DNA of 64,000 nt from Symbiodinium microadriaticum (taxonomy: Eukaryota; Sar; Dinophyceae; Suessiales; Symbiodiniaceae): contig LSRX01000519.1 of assembly GCA_001939145.1 (NCBI GenBank), positions 292,626 to 356,625 on the forward strand. Reading direction: 5' to 3'. The first letter of the stretch is position 1; each line of letters begins with the position of its first letter. Positions 51,243-61,559 of the stretch are shown one piece after another. The translations under genes and the position numbers were made by a program. Under the pieces are notes generated by a model. It did no database searches, had not been told where the DNA came from, and worked only from the letters and a program-made list of their open reading frames with translations.

Positions 51243-53700
51243 TCACGGTGTCGTCAGAGTAGCGTCACAGTCGCACTGACAATGAATTCGTGCCTTGGAG
51301 TCTCGATTCAGGTCCATGGCCTGTGAACCGAGACGGCAGCAGGAGAAGCTTACCAGCTGCAAGCGCCCCTTCAACTGGTGAACTGTGCTTCCAGCGATGT
51401 TGAAATGGTACAGAGCTTTCCTGTCCTTCTGCAGCTTCATGTAAACCTGTGCCACGCTGTCGCTGCGAAGTGCGGGTATGTAGATCGGACAAAGCTCCGG
51501 CCTTACCTAGCTGGAAGTGCACGCATGCCTCCTTGGGAGCCAAGCAGCGCACCTGCACCGACTTCAAGCAGAAGGACGATGGCGACTCAAAGCAAACTTC
51601 CCCCCCACGGTGTTAAAAGTACAAGGATCATGTCTTTCCCCGTCCTTCTTCAGGTCAGCAAGGGCTTCTTCGTGTCTATCCAAGCTGATGAGGACGCATG
51701 CTTTTTGGAAGTACCTCCGCAGAACATCACATCTCGCAGCTATAAATAGCGCTTGAACCTATGCGGCGCACGCCATGCCATTTTGTGGCTCTGCCTGAGC
51801 TGCCTCCACATGACCAGAGTTGAATGCACCGTGGCTGCACCGAGTACTCCACATAGCGACTACCTGGTCGAAGCTGTCAAGGGCCAGCAGCGGCTGTTTT
51901 AACGCGCTTAGCACCTCGGGGCTGGCTTGGTTCAGCACTACGAACCTTAAGACACAGCCTCTCAGCCCCAAACCATGCCCAGGTAGCATCTAAGGACAGA
52001 GTTGCTCGCATTCACTTGGAGGGCCTGCACACTCTTGACGCATCGGAAACCTCTTGAAGTGAGTTTTTGCATGCAGTGCTTGCCTTGTAGAAGTGGTACT
52101 TTGCATTCCTCAAGCTTGACTGGCTCCGTTGATACAAGTACTCAGGGCAATAACAAACTCTCACAGAGTCGGCCGAGTAACTCATGTTCCTCTTGGCGAT
52201 GGTAGATGTTGCCGAGACCCCACCTTGGATGATATCTTTGGCCCCGACCGGCTTGACTCTCGTATGGCCCGTGCCAGGCATTGTAGTGCCGGGGGTCGAG
52301 GTTCAAGGCGTTCTCGTACATCGCAACGGCCTGGCAGGGAAATTCTTCAGTTAACAGAACTTTCGATTGCAAGCAGGTTCGACGCACTGCAACGGTACCC
52401 TTGAGCCAAGCACGGGAACGCGCCTTGTCAATTTTCTCGCTGGCCACGAACTCATGGCCGCACAATGTGTAAGCATATGTGAAGTTGGCATCGACCTGCC
52501 GACACACTGAAGCCAGGACAAGATCGCAATGTGTCGTGTGTGTCGTCTCGCCTGGATAGCACGCTTAAAGAGCTTGATGGCGGCATCGTGTTCTTTCTGC
52601 AGACTGGCGTGGAGGCGACCAAGCTTACTCAGGTCGCTTGCATGAAATATCATGAGACTTTATCTTGGATTGGCCTGAAGCAGTTTCCGACCACGCACCA
52701 CACTTGAGGTCTCAGGCGGTCCTTAGCTCAGTGTGCATGATCTTGATGCGATCCCCTTCCACAGATAAGTTTAGTCTGCCGACACGGACTGCTGAGAAGC
52801 ACCGGCAATACAGTTGCGGCACTCCAGCCGAGATAAGGTGCAGGCCCACTGTAAACATTGCTGCGCCAGTCTACCTGTGAAGCGAAGGATCTATCTGTTC
52901 AGGACACCGGATTGCTCAAGTCCAGGTGCCCGACACAACTCCACATCTCTGCGAAGGTGCCACAAGGCAGAGGAGTAGTACTCAAGTCCTGGCAGATTGG
53001 TATGCGCACACTCTCAGCACAAGTGAAACCGCTCTGCACGTCTGTTGGCCGAAAGATTCAATCCACTGTCAGCCGCCCTCCCCCCCACCCACGCTCCTTC
53101 AACTCGATGAGGCTCCACTCTCCAAGCCTCCCAGCAACTTCCAGCAACTGCCATGACTGCGGACTCGGCAAACTCCTGTGCAAATCTGCGCTGCCTGGTT
53201 GTATGCCAGCTCGGACTTCTTGTAGTCCGCTGACTCGAAATGACTTAACCTGAACCCGAGTGGAGGACAGAAGCAAGAAGGCCTGAGACTCCTCCGAGCC
53301 GCCAGCCCCACCAAATCCAGCACGTATCCGGTCTCATAGTGCCTACCCCAACATGCCCCTCAGTCGAATGAATGTGCGTGTTGTTAGAACAAGCTCACCG
53401 CTCAGCTCAGGTATGTTATGACAGAGCCGACGAATTGAAGCCTGTCGCAGCCTATCACAGAATGATGAGTTCACAAGGTGACGGTTGTGATTGCATCCGC
53501 GCCATGCTCCTGCCGAAGCTAGCGGAGAACAGTCATTTCGGAGCTGCTACGAAACCAGCACCGGTTGTCCCTACGGGCTGAGCTCCATGGATTCTCATTT
53601 TGCTAAGTGCTCAGTCTCAAGCAGCTCACTGGCGCGTGCCTCTTTGGCAACGATGAGAGCTCGTCCACGGCTTGTTGGCAGTTGAAACCATGCCTGGAAG
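51243..53700 (-). CDS. CDC27: CDC27/APC3, TPR scaffold subunit of the anaphase-promoting complex
   Basis: APC3/CDC27 binds the IR tail of coactivators and holds the cyclosome ubiquitin ligase together through TPR repeats. Exons checked base by base: 52710-52675, 52603-52552, 52495-52424, 52330-52275, 52223-52190 and 52119-52084. They join in phase to give WCVVGNCFSLQKEHDAAIKL, FKRAIQVDANFTYAYTLCGH, EFVASEKIDKAVAMYENALN and LDPRHYNAWWGLGNIYHRQE, the signature TPRs of CDC27. Upstream exons: GLEYYSSALWHLRRDVEL (52988-52930), ESADYKKSELAYNQAAQI (about 53230), HYETGYVLDLVG (about 53330) and FNCQQAVDELSSLP (about 53680). Downstream: CYLGMV (about 51980), ACVLISLDRHEEALADL (about 51710), APKEACVHFQLGK (about 51530), VYMKLQKDRKALYHF (about 51440) and MDLNRDSKA (about 51310). 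The N-terminal exons were not found. All checked donors are GC or GA, with AG acceptors. Confidence 0.9.
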
Positions 53701-53984
53701 CCACCACAGAAAACAGAGCGAGCCAGGAACGAAGCGACGCAGACCAGCCATGAATCAGGTGACGCGGACCTTGCGGCAACCAAGAAATAGCTGAGGCGAA
53801 GACACCGCATGAAGGGCAACTCCGAGCTTGCACAGCAGCGATGCCAAGGACAACGACTGGTCAAAGCAGAACAAGCGCAGGACTCCACAGGACACACTGA
53901 CCTCCCACATAAACGATTGACATGTCATCTCGCGAGCATCAACGATTGGAGCACACCTAAGTGCACGTGCATACATCTGTATGT

Positions 53985-54075
53985 ATGTATATATCTATTT
54001 ATTTGTGTTTGCATATTTACATTTACACACACACACACACACGAGCCCTGACATGCAAGTGTGTGTGTGTGTGTC
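53985..54075. repeat. (CA)n-(TG)n inverted microsatellite
   Basis: (AC)9 at about 54026-54043 and (GT)8 at 54059-54074 are separated by 15 bases, a perfect potential hairpin. An ATGTAT tract precedes it. Confidence 0.85.
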
Positions 54076-54079
54076 GATG

Positions 54080-57000
54080 TGAAAGACCTCGTCCTGGCTG
54101 TCGGCCTTACAGCGACCTTACTGGGACTGGCGGCTAGCCACCGTTACCACCACTTCGTTGCCGGCCCTACCACCGCTGGCACCACCAGCCGCCGGCCGTC
54201 AGCTTCAAAGCGGACAAGCTTCAGCCGCAAGGCCCACGGATATAATCATGCATTAGCCCTTTCCCTCCCAGATTAAGCGAAAGCACCTTGGATTTCTGGC
54301 GATGCAGCTTCAACGTTTCATGATCAGCAGAACTAGTAGCTAGCACAAACTGCCCTCTCTCATGCTTTGGTATGACGGGTATGAGTGCAACATTCTTTGT
54401 GCAGTGCCTCGTTGGAAGCGTTGCCGCCGATGACAGTTGCAGAAGGGGCATCCTTCACGGTCGAGAAAGTGGGTTCTATTCTTGCTTGGTGAAGTAGATT
54501 TCTTGGCGCTGCCCGTCACACCATCTCGGAAAATGTCAATGATACCACAAGATAGCAGAACACTTGTCAACTTTCCAACGCTTCCGAAAAAGCCTTTGCC
54601 CCCAATCATCAAAACCACACAAGAGCCATTTCCTCGGCAAGGGCCGCAAAAAAAAGCAAGTTAGGAAACATCTTATCGTGCATTAAGTTTATACCCATGA
54701 TAGGGATGCTGTTGAAAGCTGGGGCTTGCCCATATGAGCAGTGACATTGGAGAGCTTGATTGCCCGCTACATGGCAGTAAGCAGGCTATAGAACTGCACC
54801 TGCCCAGCTGGTCCAGCCGAGCGCCGTGGCTCCTGCCAGGCAAACCCAAGATGGCACGATGGAAAAGGGACGTCCATCCACTCCTTCTGCGCATGTCCAT
54901 CCAGAGACCTGCTGTGCCAACTCTCGCGCCGCTCCTGCGCACAAGCTCCATGAAGACATCATCGAGACTGACAAGGCAAGTTGACCATAGTCCCTTTTTT
55001 CGGGACACCCAACAATAGATCTTGAATCCGTGTAGCCCCTGTTTCAGGTCTCATGCGAATTCTGGCACCTCGAAGGCTACCCGCCCAATAACCGGCAAGT
55101 AAGGTCCCGACGCGGCGATTCAGCGTCCCTTTTGACCCCAGTTCGTTTCTCGGGGGAGCCTGAGGCGCACGAACGTGCAGCTGCTGGGACGGGATACGAC
55201 ACTGTTGACACAAGACGGCTAGACGACCTTCCCTACTGTATGAGCAGAGTCTGAGCCCCAGGCATTTTGTGACTTGATGGCTGTGGCAGAGGCTCGCCCC
55301 CTGAGCGCATCCGGTAAAAAGCCAGTGGAAAAACCTATATGGTGCTAAATCAATGATTACCGCTGTTTCCGGGGTTAGTTTGCTGCGCACACGATCTATT
55401 TCAGCGCCTCTTTTGTCTTTGCAGTCACATCGATCTGCTACGGCAGCCAGAGCTCCAGAGATCAAAGACAGGAGGCCGACCACTAAATCCTGCTTCGCAC
55501 GCCCGCGGTGTCGTCCCAACGCTAGAAGGTACTGCTCGTCACTGCTCGTGACAACTCTTTTTCGGCAGTGGCTTGCGTGCCCTGGAACAAGGCCTTCGCT
55601 CGGGGCACGCCCTCAAAGACTGACGTGGCATCGTTCGGCTGGTCCGACAGGCACACAGCAGTCGAATCGTCTAATCCCTGCCGCACCGACCTGAACGCTC
55701 GCCTTCCAAAGATAGCTTTCTGCTATCAGCCGCTGATGTTGTCATCTAATGCAGAGACTTTCGGTCCATGAAATCGCTGGTCAACGTCAATCAGCTCAGA
55801 CATCATCACATACAAGCTTGGAGTAAACGTAAAGCATCATCCTCAAGTTTATCAGAAAAGATGTGCTTCCAGCAATGAGGGCGCTCTGGAGCGAGCCAAG
55901 AAAAGCCACGCCGCAGGCAGAGCGTGGCTGATCCTGACATGTCCAAGGCTGTCATGGGAAGCAACGGTTTGTGCACGAGTGCACTACGTCCTGCACGACT
56001 TCAGAATGGTGAAGAAACATTACCACATTCAACAATCGTGGCCAACTGGAGGCGGCACAGAAGCTGCGAGCCCTCTTGACAACCCCGCCTCGCAATCAGT
56101 CCAAATGCGGAAGGCATCGAAGCAGAAGGACATGAAAGCTCCGTAACAGTACGACAGCCACCACCAGCGATAATCTTCCTGACGAGCTTGACATTCGATG
56201 GTACCCTAGGCTTCTTGCGGTTAAGCCTGCTACTAGTTGCGGTGATTGTCAACGCGTCAACAAAGTGCAAGGTGAACCCTTCATTGGTCTCTCAAGTCCT
56301 GGGTAAGCCTGCGATGTATCATCAGCAATGATAGTTGAGAGCACACCACCGCCAGTGTAGCACTTACCGACCTTGGGCTGGAGCGGTCGACATGTCACAT
56401 GTCATGCTGCGAGACCCGACACAACCAGTGATTCAATCAACCGCCTTTGCCTGCCCTTGCTGAACCGAGGCTGCATCCCCATGTAGAACTGTGGACAAAA
56501 TAGTCTATCCTTGTCCTCTTGCTGCGAGCATGTTTATTCAATAGATTCAATAGCTGTCAGGTTGTTTGTAGCACTGCACGGAAAACTTCGATAATCATGG
56601 ACATATACACTAGATCAGCCATGCAACGCTGGCACTTGGAAAAGCTGGGACGGCCAGTACGTGTAGCTGGCCATGCCAATCCACACCATCAGGGCTGCTT
56701 CTCCAAAAAGAGGCACCAGCCTAGTTCTTTTTTGGCGCTGGTAGATCTCACTCCGAGACACTCATGCTCTGACTGTCTAGAGGCCAGAGTCACTGGGGTC
56801 GAGCAAAATCATCTAATTTCTGCAAGTCGCTGGGAAAGTGGAGAGTGCGGAATCTCTCGATGAATCCTCTTGAATCCGGTGAAGAATCCTTGTGGCCGCA
56901 GAGCACCGAACTGGCAGCCTGTGTGAACACCCACGAAGGCGAACCCATGCAGCGCGACAAACCATGTCCTCAGCGACTCAGCAGAACCCGTCCTCATGGC

Positions 57001-58700
57001 AAGAACCACATGAGTGATATGTGCTCAGGTGGCACAGCGAGCTGCAGCCCTTCTGGGCCATGCCAATGCTGACAAACTAAGCGCGGATGCAAGGACACTC
57101 GCAGGTTCGTCTCCAAAGCCCGAAGCTCGTCAAGGTAAAGAGCAATCTGCAAAAGGACCAGAAGAATGCTCGCCACGTAGCTAGCATGACGGCTTGTCCC
57201 AAGAGCTCCATGCAGCCTCAAGTACACTCATGTACACTCGCGGTGTTGGAAGATGAGTTTTTCTTGGGACGTGCCCCCAAGAGCTCCATTTTTGATGAGC
57301 GGCCTCCCCAGGCAGAAACTAGCACAGGCCACTGCCAGACAGTCGGAAAAGAAGCTGTGGCGGTAGAGTCCTTTCAGGGTGCGGACAAGCTGCAACATGG
57401 GTCATGAAAGATCGTGAATGTAGGCACTCCTTCGGCCAGTTCTGTTATCATCGTGCTGACCCCTGCACCAACCATAAGACCAAGCGCACCGCCAAGCAAA
57501 GGTGGTCTGAAAACATCGCCTGAAATCTAGCCACTCGACCAAGCAATGCTTGCCATCCGCATGTACTCTGCTGGTGTGCTCCGGTAAGGTTCATCATACT
57601 GCGACAGTATCAATCAGATGAGATGACGAGGCACCGTATAAAGCCATCCATACCGGGTTCTCTGCATCGTCATCATTTACTCGCTTCATGCCTTCCACAA
57701 CTCATTTTGACTTGCTGCCTGCTGACCATCTGAAACCTACGGGACGAGGCAGCTGTTCATGCGATGGCCTTGTTTGCGGCCACGAAGGAGGAATGATAAT
57801 GTTGAACCAGTTGCCAATACTACAGCTCCTGTTAGCAGGCTGGATTCAAGCACGACAGGCTCCCAAATCAGGCGTAGATGCGCAGAGCAGAGCATTCTGT
57901 AGTGGCTGCTGATCCTGGCAGAACGAGAACCGCAAACGGCAGTGGAAGCTCCACCACCAGCGTAAGAACTCCGCGAGCGGCATCATGCGCTGCAGGGGGG
58001 CATGCTCTGAGCTGGGCATCTGGCAGAATCAAAGCCAGAGCCATGGCATGTTTCCCGCCTTGATGTCCTCGCACAGCACAGATGCGGCTCTCAACACTCG
58101 TCACCTGCTCTTACTTGGATGTCCAATAGTTCACAGTTTACTCTGTACAGCTTGATGGTGTTAGTTCCTGTGCGACCAATGCCCAATGCCTTGGCTAGCC
58201 AACCACTCAGCGCAAATGCAAGCAACGCAAGGCCGAACACCATACGTAGCAAGTAATGTACGAACGAACGAATTGTGCTCGAGCCTTTGCAAATCAGCGG
58301 TGCAGGATCTGAGCCAGGATGAGAGCGTCGAAATTAGGGCGTCCAACTAGTTCCCGAGGAGCTGCTTATCATACACTTTGCAGCAAAGAGACCGTCAAAT
58401 GCATGCAATGCGTACTCATGCAAATCGTGGCAGGCTCTGACAGCTCGGTTGCACCGGACACATTTTGCGCGTTGTGCTATCTGGTACAACCTGCTGCAAC
58501 CGCTGCACCTTGGCGCATGGCAACTCAGAGAATCTTTTGGCGATGTGTCCGGTCATATGCACCATCTGCATCTTTCTTTCTGCCACAAATACTATTTTAA
58601 GACAGATGCAATTGACATATCTTCCATGTTATTGGCAGACTAGCTGTGCTTCACGATCATCGTGCAGAGACCCTCAAACACGCCAAGAGACGCTTTCCTG
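54080..58700. other. Coding-like fragments only; no gene identified
   Basis: Minus-strand frames at 55519-54959, 57227-56994 (ASILLVLLQIALYLDELRAL), 57009-56809 and about 57870-57770 (SIGNWFNIIIPPSWP) read partly like protein, including a possible membrane helix. No family could be assigned. The 5' exons of CDC27 may lie at 53.7-55.5 kb. The remainder is probably introns and intergenic DNA. Confidence 0.3.
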
Positions 58701-58744
58701 AATCTCCTCCACGACCTTTGAGGTCTGCAGGAATTCCTCGCAAG

Positions 58745-61545
58745 TCATGCAGCGCACACCCTGGATACTGCGGTGTACAGCGTCTGAAAACCGATCTCCT
58801 TCCGGAAGAGCGCCATGTCAATGTTTCTGGCAGCGCCTTTGAGACGCGCCACACCCATCACCAGATCCTTGGCACAAAGGTCCTGCAAGCAGGCAGAGCA
58901 ACCGAGTTCCATAGTGTTGCGACCGACCTGTACTGCATGGACTGAACTCTGAGCTCCTCCAGCCCATTTGCAGCACATATCAGCTCATGAACTAATGCCT
59001 GGCATTGCCGCTGGGGGCTCCCTAGACTTATGCCAAGTGAGAGGTGGTTGACTAAAGTGGCAAACAAACCCTGCTCGCCAGGACGCCAGGATTGGACTGC
59101 ATGTTGCAAACGGCTCTGCGAGGGCTCATAACGTAAACCGCAAGTTAGCCAAAGCCTGGGGCAATTTATACGAGGTGACTTTTTTTGCGTCTGAGCCGCC
59201 GCATTGCTTACGTCCAGACCCATGGCGGCCAGCCACAGCTGTACCGAGTAGTCATCACAGACCTGCATGTTGTACGCGCTGACTGCTGAGACTGTGGGTA
59301 GTAAGTCAAACGCTGTTTCGTGTGCTTCCAGCACATAACATTGACACGAAGCCATGATGCAAAGCAGATGAAACTGATCTGCTGCCACCTGCAGCCACTC
59401 ACCTCGATCCAGCCGTCCGCTCTCATCAAAGTCGGCAGCTTTGAAGAGGGCGGTCCTTTACACAGCAGGTATACTGGAGCTACCGGCTGCTGAAAAACGT
59501 TATCCCATGACTTCAGCTAAACTGGCAAGGCTGGCACCCTGATGCATGTTCTTGCCAAGACTCATTTTCGCCATGTGCAAGTTGAGAGCACGCTCTTTCT
59601 GAGTGAGCATAATCGTGTTGTCTGTTTGGGCCACTGTCACTGTCTCTTGAATGAAGACACCCGTGATGACCTAAGCGAGCCGGTCGTGAACGACTGCTGC
59701 AAGAGACCGTGCAAGGATCCAGGAACCCTGGACACGAGCGCATGGCCATGACCACTGCAAAGCCGATCACGAGCTTGTGAATCAGTGCAAAGATAACCTT
59801 CAGAACAGTCCATATAACCAACATCTGAGCCATGAGCATTCAGTTCGCAGTCGGTGGCGTCGGGCAGCGTTCTTTTTGGCTGCGGCTTGTGTTGAAAAGT
59901 GCTAACTAGGGACATCGTGGATGACCTGTCACGAGTACTCTCACATTCCTTCCAACATGCGGGTAAGTCACGTAGATCTCAGATACATCACTCATCATGA
60001 GGCGGGTCACAGGGACAAAATTGCCAAGTGTGATTTCCTGGCAGGCCCCATCTGCATCAGCATAGCAAGAACTGAGGGGATCTTACGGAATTCCAGCCAA
60101 GTTTCAAACAACGTAAGCATGGCACGTGTGAAGGTCCCATAGTACTTGTACACATCGTGCTTGTCTCCCGTGCTGTTCGGGTCGGTCAGGTATGGCTCCA
60201 CTAAGGTCACCATCGCCAGAGCAAGCATCATCTGGATCCTCGGCGCAAGGTGCGTAGCGACACACGAGGCCCATCACTGCTGCAAGCACAGCGAAAACTG
60301 ACACTAAACTCGCCCAGAATGATAACTACAGAAAGCCGGACAATCTCTTTAGCTGTCTTTCAAAGTCTAGACGTGTTAGATTACGTCGTTGCGTGAATCG
60401 GAGATTAGCCTTACAGGCCAGCCGGCCTGACGGCACCTCCACAAGCAAAACCTACTGCAGAAAAAACCTGAAGTAAACGACCTTGTCCAGTTGAGACAGG
60501 CATCAATACCAGCAGGGCACTTGACCAGGCCAACGCAGCAAATGAGGCACGAATGGAGGTCAGCATCAAGTACAAGGCCTAAGGAACGGCATCGCTGGCT
60601 TGCTTGGTGAGCTGAAGGAGGGTGAACTAGTATTCCACAGGTCAGGTGCGGCTGTTCTGAAATGTTCTGACCAAGCCCTATCTGCGGTCAGGTTTGCCGA
60701 TGAAACCAAGAGACGTCACACTGCTCGAAGATCTTGACTAGCCTGCCAAGCTTGCTACTACAAGCCCCTTGTACAAGCTGGCTGAGCCCGCTGCCTGACC
60801 ATGCGCATGAGGCGCGAAAGGCGGAAGAGGCGCAAGATCATCGGATCCAGTGGGAACGCTGTCGAGGTCACCCTCTCCAAATACCAGATGCCCAGCACGA
60901 GCCCATCCAGAAGGTTCCATGGATCCTGGAAGGTGAAAAAGTCTGCGCCTCTGAGCCTGGCTGGACTCTGACTCTCCAGGTCCTTGAAGAAGCTGCATGG
61001 GCTTCCAAATAGTTTCAGGACCAGCTCGATGGTGAATGCAGCCCCAAAAAAGATCTTGGGCCGATTGTGAGCAATGGACAATGGGAGGAGGGACCATGAG
61101 CAGAAACAGACAGTTTTTTGAAGTCAAACCTACAGCAAAATCCAAGATGCGTCAAAGATCTCGAATGCGGTTTCTGCATGGGGCCAAACTTCCTTGGCGG
61201 GGCGCTCCAGGCCTGACACACACGTCCAAAGTGCAAGGCTGGCTAATCAAGGCACACTTGCTCCAGTACGTAGCAAGGCTGGCCTCTAAAGCCCAGTCGA
61301 TGCCCGGCTTCAAGTCCCCTATATTGAACCTCGGACCGACTTCGGCAGGGTACGCCCTGGTATCCAGCACGGAAAGCAGGGTCTAGACATCCTCCTCACC
61401 AAGCTGCTTGGAAGGCCATGACCGCCGTCAGGGCGCAGATCAGGCAGGCAAACAGTAGCTGGAACTGGAAGCTCTCCTTGGATATTTCGTGGACAGTCTG
61501 CGTGGGCATCTCACACTGCGCGTGCACAGTTGCCTGCATGTTCAT
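58745..61545 (-). CDS. Voltage-gated cation channel with C-terminal EF-hand-like region
   Basis: One six-helix ion-transport domain is laid out 5'-3' on the minus strand. S1: QLLFACLICALTAVMAFQAA (about 61470-61405). Pre-S2: ERPAKEVWPHAETAFEIFD (about 61220-61155). S2: FFGAAFTIELVLKLFG (about 61055). S3: DPWNLLDGLVLGIWYLE (about 60930). S4: ILRLFRLSRLMRMVRQ (about 60850-60800), with Arg at every third position. S5: MMLALAMVTLVEPYL (about 60230). Pore helix: YYGTFTRAMLTLFE (about 60140). S6: MLVIWTVLKVIFALIHKL (about 59830). An EF-hand loop follows, DFDESGRLDR (about 59430), interrupted by a GT donor, then WLAAMGLDVSNA (about 59220) and VMGVARLKGAARNID (about 58870), typical of the calcium-responsive tail of dinoflagellate and ciliate-type channels. 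A single domain suggests tetramers. Ion selectivity cannot be judged. Upstream exons are not resolved. Confidence 0.85.
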
Positions 61546-61559
61546 GCTGACTCCATTTC

